Positions 54,691 through 64,000 of a stretch of 64,000 nt of DNA are shown here, one piece after another (within the stretch, counting starts at the first letter, position 1; each line of letters begins with the position of its first letter). The notes beneath the pieces were generated by a model. The model was not told where the DNA came from. It did no database searches and saw only the letters and a list, made by a program, of their open reading frames with translations. This DNA comes from Cycas panzhihuaensis (Eukaryota > Cycadophyta). The stretch lies in assembly GCA_023213395.1 (NCBI GenBank), contig CM041465.1:167097741-167161740 (forward strand). The letters are read 5' to 3'. Position numbers and translations under genes: made by a program.

Positions 54691-55160
54691 AAAAAAATAG
54701 AAACGACTTAGGTAGTATATAACATATAAAGAGTTATAACGAAGAAATATTTTAAAAAATTATATATTTATATAGAAAAACATGAAAATCTTGGCATCAA
54801 TATGGGATGAAGAGTAACTCATATAGTATCAAATAGAAGAGCACACTCTAAAAAAAATAAAGATTAAATACAATAATGTAGGTGAATATACGATCAAATC
54901 AATACTATATACCAATATATTAATGTAAAACTATAATAAATTAATGAAATATCAATAAGAACCTGGTAATGTTATTATGACCAGTTATAAAAGATTGACT
55001 TCTGAGGACGAGATCTTCTTCGACACAAGGCAAAACTTCAAACCGATTTCTCTAGTAGATAGATGGGCTTGCCAGGAATCTAACAAGTAGTCATATGCAG
55101 AACTTTCGCTAAGCATATAAAGATCTAGATTACATAAATAATTATCAACCAATCTTTTGT

Positions 55161-55172
55161 GCTCTGATACCA
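55161..55172 (-). promoter_or_regulatory. Cop-D primer binding site (initiator Met tRNA type)
   Basis: The minus strand reads TGGTATCAGAGC, two bases from the 5' LTR. Confidence 0.93.
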
Positions 55173-55174
55173 AA

Positions 55175-55518
55175 TGATAGATTCAGAGGAGTAGAGCGGG
55201 CCATTAGATTACATACATCTTGAGTAAATAGGTGATTTCTAAAGTTAGATATGTTAAAAAACACTAGGGAGGTATTCCCACCCCTTAAATAGAGTTTTGA
55301 GGAGGCGACAAGCATCATCACCCGACCTGTATGTTAGCCAATATATATTCAAATAATATTAAAAAAATAACAATAATAAATGAATACACGTATCTTAATA
55401 AAGTTGCGTCAGCTCTAGTGGCTATTAGAAGGCTCTAGGTGCCCTATGGGGCCTGAAAGGTGGCTTTGAGAGGCATTAGGTATACAATTCTTTAATAACA
55501 TTAGGGTTAGTCCTAATA
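55175..55518 (-). repeat. Cop-D 5' LTR
   Basis: 344 bp, partner of 46230-46572, followed by the AATTC target-site duplicate (55519-55523) and Cop-C RNase H sequence. Confidence 0.93.
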
Positions 55519-56810
55519 AATTCTACATTGGGTTCATATAATAGACTATATTTGCTAGTCGTTTTCAGGTATCTCAACACTCGTATTATATCTTGCTAGT
55601 GATTCTGCTTAGGATTTGTCATGAATCTTGTAAGAATGCTAATAAAGTGTGCAATATCTAGCCTTGTGTTACTAGTATAGATGAGAATACTTACAATTTG
55701 ACTGCAGAGTGTCGTGTCTACCTCCCTAGTATCACCATCAGTTGAGAGTTTAACATTAGGTTCCATAGGCATAGCCACTGGTCGAGTACCTTCCAACTGA
55801 AACTTTATCAGAAGATCATTAATATATTTTTCTTGGGAGAGAAATATTTTGCTATTCTTTTGAGTTACTTCAATTCCTAAGTAATATTTCATCAACCCAA
55901 GGTTAAACAATTTAAAAGTTTTAGCAAGGTCCTTTTTAAGCTAGTTGATTACCTATTCACTATTCCTCGTTATTAGCATATCATCCACAAAGATTAAAAG
56001 ATAAGTAACTTTATCATTTTGGCATTTGATGAATAGTGTTACATCAATATCTTGATAGTCACAAACTTCATATCCATGTTACTTCATTCTTTTAGACAAC
56101 TTAGTAAACCAAGCACAAGGGGATTGTTTTAGGTCATACAAGGACTTTCTGAGCCTGCAAATGTTATGTTCCTGATAGACAATCTCGTATCCTTCTAGCT
56201 GAGCCATATAAATTTCTTCTTTAAGGTCTCCATTGAGAAATACAATCTTAACATCGAGTTGGTAGATTCTCCAACCTTATTGAGTAGTCAAGGCTATAAG
56301 AGTTTTAATTATATGCCACTTGGTTGTAGGAGTAAAGATTTCAGTGTAGTCGATACCTTCCCTTTACATGAAGCCTTTTGCTACCAACCTTGCCTTGTAT
56401 TTTTCTATGGTGCCATCTAATCTGTACTTATTTTTGAACACCTATTTATTTTAAACTATCTTGCTTCCAAGTGGTAGATTAATAAGCTTCTATATACCAT
56501 TCTTGATAAGAGATTCGTGCTGTTCATTCATGGCATTTATCCAAGCTACATGCTTTATAACTTCTTCATACATTAGGGGCTCTTCATTAAGAGCAAGGTA
56601 TAGTTCTGCTAGTTCAAGCTCAATGAAAACTGATTCATGCATCCTTGCTCTATGTGCACTTCTAGTGCTAGTTTTACCTACCTCATCTAGTCGCATGTCC
56701 TTATGTAGCTGGTAGGCTTTACAAAAACCTCGAGTTGAGAATGAGATATTTATTTCCACAACCTCTTGGTCTTCATTTTGATCCATAAAGGATCATGTGA
56801 AATGTTTAGC
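55519..56810 (-). pseudogene. Cop-C reverse transcriptase and start of RNase H (broken)
   Basis: Minus strand: ALNEEPLMYEEVIKHVAWIN near 56530-56590, a KN-x-W-KLI-LPLGSK block near 56460, KYRLDGTIEKYKARLVAKGF-like residues near 56350-56430, the LDVKIVFLNGDLKEEIYM block near 56200-56255, CRLRKSLYDLKQSPCAWF near 56105-56160, the catalytic FVDDMLIT near 55968-55990 (both Asp kept), NLGLMKYYLGIEVTQKN at 55850-55905, FLSQEKYINDLL and RFMTNPKQNH near 55596. It is very close to the Cop-A protein. Stops and shifts occur upstream of 55910. Confidence 0.9.
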
Positions 56811-57064
56811 ATGGAGGAAGTTGATGATATTAGAGAAGATGGACTAGCCACTCATGTTGGAGAAGATGGTCCTTCTGCTATGGCTTTAACTTTGTCAACT
56901 TGGTTGTTCTCAAATAATAGTGCTAGATGTGCACACATTAGTTGGGAGTCATAGCTTGTATCCTTTAGGGATCTATTTTCAGATTCTAAGATTTTGAGTA
57001 ATTGTTGAGCATATCTCCTCCTAAATTTTGGAATCTAGACATTAAATTTAGTAGCATCATTAAA

Positions 57065-57960
57065 TCAGTATAAATGTATATTGGAGTTAAGTCTAAGTAA
57101 TTGATATTTTGTCTCTACAAAGATAACATCTCTAGTGATGATAATTTTACATTGTAAAGGTAGAAAAACCTTGTACCCCTTTTTCTCTATAGGGTATCTA
57201 ATAAATATGTCTTTTAGAGCTCTATCTTGGAGCTTGTTTCTATGTTCCTCTAGAATGTGAGCACAACAAGTAGAGCCAAAATTTCTGAAGTGGGAGATAG
57301 AGGGGGTTTGACCATACCACATTTTATGTAGAGGGGGTCTGAGCTTGGAGGGACTAACAATGCTGATATAATACATGATGGTCTAGATAGCCTTAGCCTA
57401 AAGATAGATAGGGACATTCTTATATACCAACATTGCACAAGCTATGTTTATGATGGTCATGTTCATACGTTTGGAAACTCCATTTTACTGGGGTGTCCTT
57501 GTAATAGTGGTCTAATGTTTGATCCCATAGTGATGTAGTTATGATTCAAACTCATTAGATGTGTACACACTGCCATTGTCAATCTTAAGTATTTTGATCT
57601 TGAATCCAGATTCATTTTCCACGCAGGACTTAAAAGCTTAAAACATAAAAGAGACTTCATCTTCTTTATAAGAAAAGTAACCCATACTTTCTTGGTAAAA
57701 TCATCAATGAAAGCAATATAGTACCACTTCTATTTGAGAGAATGGATGGACATAGGACCACATATATTTCAGTGTACAAGTTGTAAAAGTTGGCTAGATT
57801 TCCATTAACTACGAGAAAAGGGTTGTCTTTGAGATTTGGCAATGATACATACTTCACATTTGAAGAGCTTAGAGGAGAGCCTAGGCATACCAGGAAGAGT
57901 GGCATGTAGTTTTCTTAAATGATCAATTTTGATATGGCTTATATGAGTATTCTATAGGGC
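57065..57960 (-). pseudogene. Cop-C integrase (broken)
   Basis: Minus strand: a zinc-module relic near 57840-57880 (Cys codons eroded), the HSDLY/CGPMSIHSLK-type block near 57740, the core block around 57540-57560 (second Asp region), QNGVSKRMNMTIINIA near 57445-57490 (catalytic Glu changed to Lys), and the C-terminal RALKDIFIRYPIEKKGYKVF near 57160-57220. It is collinear with the Cop-A integrase, with frameshifts between blocks. Confidence 0.83.
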
Positions 57961-58420
57961 TGCTTGGGACAACCTTTAAGGAGTCAAGGTTGTGGTAAAA
58001 GTAAAGTCATCATCAACATATTTAGCATTAGAGGATAGTGAGTCAGTTAGGCAAAAAAGTTTGCCATTAAGAATTCTAGTCATAACCATAACATTTGAAG
58101 GAAGGTGAATGACACAGAGAGTTTGATTATTTACAGTTACACGCTTTAATTAAATCCACGAGAGATAAGGATGGATAGGAAGAGCAAGTTCTGCTTTAGA
58201 GCAAGAATATATAAAACATTAACAAGGATAAAATCTAGAAGGCTTGGGAGTTTTAGGCAAATAATTCCAAGTCCTTTGACTGGCTGAGATGATTTGTTAG
58301 CTATGTGTACAACACCATGAACTTCAGAGTCAAAATCCTAAAAGAACTAGTGATGACAAGTCATATATTATGTTACTCCAGTATCCATGATCCAAGATGA
58401 AGTATTTGAGGTGGTACTAT
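57961..58420 (-). pseudogene. Cop-C aspartic protease (broken)
   Basis: Minus strand: SWIMDTGVT near 58370-58395 (active-site block with D-T-G, which is also an active form), then a frame change and LPKTPKPSRFYPC/NVLYILALKQNLLFL-type residues near 58190-58260. It matches the Cop-A protease position. Confidence 0.78.
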
Positions 58421-59600
58421 TTACAACTCTAAGTGGTGAAGGCAAAAGTAAATAAGCATAGCCACAATAAGCCTCAATATACTTAGTGGATCTATTAACA
58501 ATATTTGATGAAGTGGTCTCAATTCTTTGAAGGTGTGCATAAGCAAATTGCATTCCACCAAAAGCATCTTCAAAATAAGTATTATCAATATTATATGTAC
58601 CATGGTACTATTAATAGCTCAATAGTTTATTAGTGGCAATTCTGTAATTTTTAGTATAGTGTCCTTTTCTATTATACGTTTGGCACATAACTATTTAATT
58701 TCCAATCCTATAAGAAGTATTGGGCTAGTTGGATTATCTCTAATTATTGGATCTAGGTCTAGGTTGATTATTTTTGCCTTAGCCTTGAGACAATTTTTAT
58801 TGGAGTTGAGGAGCTTGTTGACTAAGAGGATGTTGTCCTTATTATCTACCTCTGCCTCTTCCATGGGAATTACCACCTCTGCAAGAGTATTAACCTTGAT
58901 TTTTGGTATAAAAGAGATCTTCTTTCACTTCAAAAGTAGCATCAACTAGATCTAATATAGTGTTAAAGTTGGTATTAGAGGTCTTATCAAATTCAATGAA
59001 CTTATCAGCAAGAGGTTTAAAGTTTAAGGTCTTTAAAGTGCCATTAGATTGAAGACTTCCTAGTAGTTTTTTATAATCTAGGATATAGAGACATGACTAA
59101 ATTAAGAAATCTCATGTAATGCATTAAGTTTTAAAATCTTTATTAATGATTTGCTTGATTGGATGAAGGAGATTAATTGTCTCACTTGTATGTCCTTTTT
59201 ACATTTTCAATTTGTTTATCTTCATCACTAAGTGAATAAATTCTAAGTTTGATTTAGTGTCAAAGTTCTTCTTAAGAACTTCAAGAACTTTCCATGTTAT
59301 ATCATATATAGCTTCATCAATGAGATTATGTAGGGAACAAATAGTGACAGGAAGTATCCCTATATAGAGTTTATCATAATTAAGTTTCCATTATTGTTTA
59401 GCTGTAGCTTCAGTGGGAGTAGTTGGAGCACCTCCTCTAGAAGTAGCTATGGCAGTTGTAGTAGCAACAAAGGGTGCAAGTTACAAGTGATCTCTCCAAA
59501 GACCTTCATACTTTACAATATTTTTGACACCAATGAATCACATGTCCCAATATTCTTTCCCTTTAAGAATGCAGTTCATATTTTACTTGAACTATGAAGA
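58421..59600 (-). pseudogene. Cop-C gag (broken)
   Basis: Minus strand, from about 59600: NCILKGKEYWDM, YEGLWRDHL near 59480-59510, TTAIATSRGGAPTTPTEATA near 59395-59460, a capsid block near 59270-59340 (EAIYDITWKVLEVLKKNFDT), and a zinc-knuckle relic CQTYNRKGHYTKNYR near 58640-58690 with two Cys changed to Tyr. It is homologous to the Cop-A gag throughout. Stops and shifts are many. Confidence 0.82.
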
Positions 59601-61539
59601 TATAGTATCTTTTAAGAATGGAAGAAATGAATAAAAGATTATAAAAGTGATAGCAATAAATAATAATCATTGTTTACAAATTGGAGATGCAATGAAGCAA
59701 TGTAGTAGAAGGACGAAGAAGTGAGAATAATTGCTCAAAGATGAAGGGAGCAACTTAGAGAAAAGTCACCAACACTTATGACAAATATTAACCTGACGTA
59801 GTATGAATATGAGAAGTACTATGATTATGATTATACTATGGATCATTTTTTACAAATAAGTAAGTAATTAATATACAAGATTATAGGCCAATGTGGAAGT
59901 TGACATCATTAGGTGTACATAACTTGAAACTCAAATATAGGATGCATAATCAACCTAATAACCTCTAACTTGTGTCTAACATATAGTTGAGGTTATTGAA
60001 GGGATTCTTAGGCTTCTAGTAGAATTAAGTTGGCCTTTACTCGTAATATCTGTAATTATGCTTGGTGATAAAATCCAAGTCACAACGGAGCCCAAGTACT
60101 CTCAATCCTCACCCAATTCACCAATGAGCAGCTATATTCCTTCTCCAAAGAGTGGTAGATATATACCTATGGATATGATAGATATTAGATTGGGTATATT
60201 TTAATCTTGTATTAAAGTTTCAATTTTCTTGGTTAGTTATCAGGATGATCCCTGATTGAGACATGATGGTGTGGCTAACCAAACTTCACCAATATTCTGG
60301 CTCAATCTAGTCCTAACTTGAAACCTACATCTACTTTATGGTATGGCATGCTACCAACTAAGATATCTCAACCTTGGCAAGTATGTGAATGGGTACAAGA
60401 TGGTAGAAAATAACATACATGATGTGTTCTTTTCAGGGAGAGTGAAAATATTATTGAATTTACATCAAACGTACATATAACTAAAAATAGAGTGCTTGCT
60501 TGGAGTGTCTTTAGAGTTCTTGTTTGAAGTGATTTTAGAGTGTTGAAATGTAATACTAATAAGTGAGTGAGGATACTATTATTGCTCTGATCCAAGTGTT
60601 TTTTTTAACTCACTTTTATAATGGGCTTTTAATCCTTATAAAAATAAGGAAGAAAATTTCTTTACTTTTTTTTTTTTTTTAAATACAAAAAAAAGTTTTC
60701 ACTAAAATATCAACAACTTTCTTCCACAATAACAAAATTGAGTGCTAGTTTTTGTGATGAAAACTAGGCTTAGAGCTTCATCTTTAAGAAGTGGAATTAT
60801 GTCCAAATAAGTTTTAAAAAAATTTTGGCAATCCTGTAAAATTAGCAAAATATATATTTCCAAAATTCTTACTGAAAATAATTACTATTCACTAAAACAA
60901 TAATAACTTTCTGATATGACAATGAAATTGGGTGCTAGTTTTTGTGCTGGATACTAAACTCAGAGTCTCATCTTTAACAATTAGAATTAGGTTAATTAGA
61001 GCTTTGTAGAAGATTTTGCAAACCTATGAAATTTAGTAAGTAGATTTTATTTCTATAGAAATTTTAGCTTACTAATATCTCATCAACACAAGATACTACA
61101 TGAAATTTCCATCATTTTTTTATCACCAGGATTCCAATATGGGAATGGTAAGAGCATACAATGATGGATATTTTAAATGGCTCCAAATTCTTAAAAGAAA
61201 ATAGGTAGAACCTCCCCTTACAATCATTCTTCTGAATGCTAGAAAAATTTTGGCAGTATTTCCCCTTATTAAATGGACAAAAAGAGGGGAAAGAAAAGAA
61301 GAATGAGATAGAATAAATAGCTATCAAAGGATTAGAATCTTTGGGCCTTATAACTCCTTGTATTATGCTTCCAAACCTGCAAAAGAGAAAGGGAAACAAA
61401 ATAATACTAAATATGCTATGATAAGAACTTAAAAATATTTTTAAATCCACTTTCACAATCTCCTTCACCATATGGATTATGGGAGAGAAGGAAGTGATGA
61501 CTCTATTCCAAGTGAAAGTGAGGAATATAAATGAAGTAA
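59601..61539 (-). other. Cop-C untranslated leader
   Basis: Non-coding. 60040-60330 is conserved with the Cop-A leader (about 19960-20290), including the hairpin at 60239-60256 and the CAGCTATATTCC block. 60600-61530 is AT-rich with no feature seen. An open 146-codon stretch at 61112-61552 (minus) is Phe/Ser/Ile-rich low complexity and not a gene. Confidence 0.72.
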
Positions 61540-61551
61540 GCTCTAATACCA
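61540..61551 (-). promoter_or_regulatory. Cop-C primer binding site (one change)
   Basis: The minus strand reads TGGTATTAGAGC, one C-to-T from the consensus, two bases from the LTR. Confidence 0.9.
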
Positions 61552-61553
61552 CA

Positions 61554-61851
61554 TGAAAAGAGTGGATCTATCCTTTATCTCCATGCACTAAAGACAAAAG
61601 AAAATATAAGGGTAAGAGAAACTTGAGAGAAAGAGAGCACTTCTCATAAAATAGGGAGGTAAGAATAAGCCTTCTCCATTAAGATTTTACTTTTATATTA
61701 AGAGAGGAAGCATTAGAGTTAGGTGAAATGAAATTATATATAATACACATGAAAGTGTGTTTCACTTAAGTGATCTAATTTAATGTTCACTTAAGACCCC
61801 TTTTAGAAATAATCAACTAATGTAATGACTTTGTGACATTAATTAGTTTCA
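61554..61851 (-). repeat. Cop-C 5' LTR (uninterrupted)
   Basis: 298 bp, TGAAAAGAG...AGTTTCA on the + strand, the reference copy for the split left LTR. Confidence 0.94.
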
Positions 61852-61856
61852 ATTTT

Positions 61857-62507
61857 ATGTTCATTCTATTTAAAAGCTTAGTTTATTTTATTTCTTATTA
61901 TATTTTTAAAGTTATTTTTAATTGCTATTAAAAAGAACCTTTATTTATTAACAAGACCATATCTAAAATTAATTCTTATATTAAAAAGATAATTTCCTGA
62001 ATGAATAACCTTTTTGTTAGCCTTGTAAGGGGAACTATTAGGACCCCTAAAGTTACCACCCCATAGATGTCTTTGGTTAACTTTAAGTTGTTGAGGAAGC
62101 CATTAATTATCAAGTGTATATGGTGGTAGATTGAGGTGGAGTACCTTATCTTTTTGGAGTTTAGAGACCAGGCTAAACCCAGGGTGGTGAGTGCCTTGGT
62201 TGTAAAGCTTTCACTACTAGATTTATCACTAGGTATAAGTTTTACACATGTGGATCAATAGATTATGAGGGTCTTGTACCATCTTAGTAGCCTGTATACA
62301 AAGGTATATAAAGCCTAGTTCTTATGTACTGATATATTCAGTCTCTGATTTACCACTTATGGGCAAGCAACACTAGATAGGATAGTAACCAAAAGCTTCC
62401 CTTTAAGACCCAAAAACTTATAGCCTAGCAACCTTCTAAGTAGATAAGACACATTATTTTAACTATCCTTGAGAGGGACATTTGAATAAGCTTACTTTTA
62501 AAATATA
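61857..62507 (+). other. Cop-E leader, second part
   Basis: The AAAGCT repeat continues to about 61960. 62130-62440 is conserved with the Cop-D leader (51270-50990 in reverse complement). Non-coding. Confidence 0.72.
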
Positions 62508-63600
62508 ATGGCTACAAACTTTGGTAATATAATCATCCCTAAGTTTAACAAATTAAATTTCTTAAATTAGAGTAGGAGGATGAGATCCATCTTCATAGCT
62601 AAAGATATGTGGGATATTGTGAAGATAGGATATACAAAAGTTGGTCAAAATACCACTCTATTAGAAATTCAAGCCTACAAAGAATGTGTGAAGAAGGATA
62701 ATGAGGTACTAGAATTAATATTTTGTGCCTTAGAAGATCATATTTTCTCGTGAGTTAGTAAGGCATCAAAATCTAAAGAAGCATATGATAAATTACAACT
62801 TATCTATGAAGGAGTAGCCTCATCAAAACTCCAAATATTAAAGAGTAAATTAAAAAACTTAAGGATGTCACCCAAGGAGACCATCAATGAGTTTATACTA
62901 AGGTTCAAGATCTAGTAAACCAAATTAGATCTCTTAGAGAAACACTTACTTAGATGTATTAGTGGAATTAAAAGGTTTGAGATGATATCCATAAGCATAG
63001 AGGTATCTAAAGTCTTAAGAACCTTGAAGATAGAATAATTAAGTGTTATGTTAATGGCTATTGAGGGAAAGAAGGGCATTAATGAACCTTTAGAATATGC
63101 CTTTGCAACAAAGGCTATAATCAAATCTAATACCCAAGTCTAAAGCTTAAGGATAAGGGATCAATCCCCAAGGGGGAGAGATAAGAAGACAAGATAAGAT
63201 GCACACCAAGATCAACATCCTAGATATTAAGCTTCTCATCAAAGGCATCAAGGATCCAATCAAAGATGGCCAAGTCAAAATAGATACCAAAGGCAAGAAA
63301 GATATCAAGATATTAGCCAATATTGTCATAATTGTCAAGGCCAAAACAGTTTTCAAAGGCCCAATCTAAACTATCTAAGTAATAGATAAGGTAATAATCA
63401 AGGCCCATATTTAGAAAGGGAAGGATACTCTCTATGGATGGAGGAACTCCTAGAAGCAGGAGCCTAAGTCAAAGAGGAAGAGATTCTATCTAATACACAT
63501 ATTATCATAAGGTTAGCCACACTAAAGATAGATGTTTTACCAAGAATAACCATCTAACAAGAGGAAGTGCTAATACAATCATTAAAAATAGGGAAAATAA
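62508..63600 (+). pseudogene. Cop-E gag (broken)
   Basis: ATG 62508: MATNFGNIIIPKFNKLNFLN, then TAG at the conserved Trp, SRRMRSIFIAKDMWDIVKIG, KKDNEVLELIFCALEDHIFS, LQLIYEGVASSKLQILKSKL, and a shifted LLRCISGIKRFEMISISIEV. It is homologous to the Cop-D gag through the UBN2-type domain. The tail has a damaged zinc knuckle YTYYHKVSHTKDRC at about 63500-63540 (two Cys changed to Tyr). A Gln-rich stretch lies between. Confidence 0.87.
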
Positions 63601-63635
63601 TTAACTATTTTAATCAAGCCTTATTGCCAACAAAG

Positions 63636-63678
63636 AAAAAGATCGCTAGTATATAGACTCTGGATACTCTATACACAT
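63636..63678 (+). pseudogene. Cop-E protease, first codons
   Basis: Stop (for Trp)-YIDSGYSIHI at 63647-63678 is the copia protease active-site block with DSG kept. It is cut after 63678 by the Cop-G LTR. Confidence 0.75.
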
Positions 63679-63990
63679 TGAAGGAAGGATGGATCTAGGA
63701 GACAAATCATTCACATGTACACAATGGCAATGGAGAATGAAAAAGAAGATGAAACAAGATATGAGAGCAAGCTTAGAGGTGAGAATGAATAATGACTTCC
63801 TCCTTGAGATTTCACCTTTTATTATTGAGGGTGAGCATTAGGGTTAGGATTTTCATGCCTAATGACATGAACCTGAAATTATATCTAAATGCACATAAAG
63901 TGCATTTCATTAAGAGACTAATGCGAATAATATATCCTAAGGTCACATAATTAATCTACACAAATGGCCTTGATACATTAACCTCTTTCA
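63679..63990 (-). repeat. Cop-G 3' LTR (Cop-A family, inverted)
   Basis: 312 bp, the reverse complement of the Cop-A LTR along its whole length. The PPT follows at 63991-64000, so this is the 3' LTR of a minus-strand element whose body lies beyond the window. The outer flank is CACAT (63674-63678). Confidence 0.94.
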
Positions 63991-64000
63991 ATCCCCCCTT
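63991..64000 (-). promoter_or_regulatory. Cop-G polypurine tract (window edge)
   Basis: The minus strand reads AAGGGGGGAT before the LTR, identical in form to the Cop-A tract. Confidence 0.88.

Larger units (their letters stand above)
50804..55160 (-). other. Cop-D leader (4.36 kb), mostly non-coding
   Basis: Much longer than copia leaders usually are. The stretch at about 50990-51270 is conserved with the Cop-E leader (62130-62440). The middle (51300-53500) is AT-rich with no feature seen. 53560-54700 holds host-gene-like + strand sequence (listed separately), which may account for the extra length. Confidence 0.7.
46230..55518 (-). mobile_element. Cop-D: Ty1/copia element in the Cop-C RNase H, TSD AATTT/AATTC
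   Basis: LTRs 46230-46572 (343 bp) and 55175-55518 (344 bp). PBS at 55161-55172 and PPT near 46573-46583, both minus. The TSD AATTT at 46225-46229 against AATTC at 55519-55523 differs by one transition, and removing the insert restores collinearity with the Cop-A RNase H. LTR outer ends are TA rather than TG in element orientation in both copies. The internal region has a very long leader (50804-55160), then gag, protease, integrase, RT and RNase H. Cop-D and Cop-E share a family. Confidence 0.93.
27946..61851 (-). mobile_element. Cop-C: Ty1/copia element, 298-bp LTRs, split by Tat-1 and Cop-D
   Basis: The right (5') LTR is 61554-61851. The left (3') LTR is 27946-28142 plus 45205-45310, together 298 bp after removing one 5-bp Tat-1 duplication, exactly the length of the right LTR. 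PBS at 61540-61551, PPT at about 45311-45325. The target-site duplication is ATTTC (27941-27945) against ATTTT (61852-61856), one transition apart. LTR divergence is about 13% by eye. Internal genes match Cop-A in leader, gag, pol and 3' UTR, so this is an older member of a related group. Confidence 0.92.
26169..63678 (+). mobile_element. Cop-E: oldest copia layer on the right, split by Cop-C and cut by Cop-G
   Basis: Plus-strand element represented by PBS (26169), leader (26217-27945 and 61857-62507), gag (62508 on) and the first codons of protease (63647-63678). It is interrupted by Cop-C (27946-61851) and then by the Cop-G LTR. The leader and gag are homologous to those of Cop-D, so the two are one family. 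RT, RNase H and the 3' LTR would lie beyond Cop-G, outside the window. Confidence 0.75.

Noticed and set aside
61112-61552. 146-codon minus-strand open stretch in the Cop-C leader
   Set aside because: Phe/Ser/Ile-rich low complexity, runs into the PBS, no counterpart in the Cop-A leader.
1-64000. Search for tRNA, rRNA, CRISPR, bacterial operons, phage or pararetrovirus genes
   Set aside because: No cloverleaf, rRNA core, spaced repeat array or viral movement/coat gene was recognised; all RT-bearing units have LTRs or LINE structure.

Overview
This window is a nuclear plant sequence made almost entirely of nested, decayed retrotransposons. I found no intact host gene, no rRNA or tRNA gene and no CRISPR array. 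The plant assignment rests on three things: a Tat-like Ty3/gypsy element carrying a second RNase H and an antisense plant-mobile-domain-like ORF, Ty1/copia elements with initiator-Met-tRNA primer sites, and a trihelix transcription-factor fragment (a plant-only family). Old, undeleted, C-to-T/G-to-A-eroded insertions fit a large, slowly purged genome such as a gymnosperm; that last step is inference.

Names used here: LINE-1 (1-3393, +). A Ty3/gypsy integrase scrap (3394-3955, -). Cop-F, a truncated copia (about 3950-8219, -). Cop-A, a complete copia (8225-25934, +; 312-bp LTRs; TSD GTAGG). Cop-B (8981-19211, +; about 430-bp LTRs; TSD ATTAT) sits in the Cop-A leader. A Tat-type solo LTR (14603-17100; TSD GGATC) sits in the Cop-B pol gene. 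Cop-E (+) is the oldest layer on the right: primer site 26169, leader to 27945, resuming 61852-63678 with gag and the start of protease. Cop-C (27946-61851, -; 298-bp LTRs) is inserted into the Cop-E leader. Tat-1 (28143-45204, -; 17 kb; TSD CACAT) is inserted in the left LTR of Cop-C. Cop-D (46230-55518, -; TSD AATTT/AATTC) is inserted in the Cop-C RNase H. Cop-G is a 312-bp LTR of the Cop-A family in inverse orientation (63679-63990) whose element runs off the right edge.

The nesting is directly supported: each insertion has paired LTRs, PBS and PPT sites, and target-site duplications whose removal rejoins the host element. LTR pair differences counted by eye are about 5-6% for Cop-A and Cop-B, about 13% for Cop-C and Cop-D, and about 10-15% for the part of Tat-1 I compared, so the left nest is younger than the right nest. 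The solo LTR is still rich in CpG and is probably the youngest layer.

The most interesting items are host-gene-like fragments inside retrotransposon leaders (a trihelix DNA-binding domain at 54.27-54.69 kb, a possible cysteine-protease propeptide at 53.58-53.76 kb, an unidentified coding-like block at 9.87-10.19 kb), the antisense PMD-like gene with its own TATA motif in Tat-1, an array of about ten palindromes in the Cop-B leader, a triplicated primer-binding motif at 26.17 kb, and untranslated leaders conserved between diverged copies.
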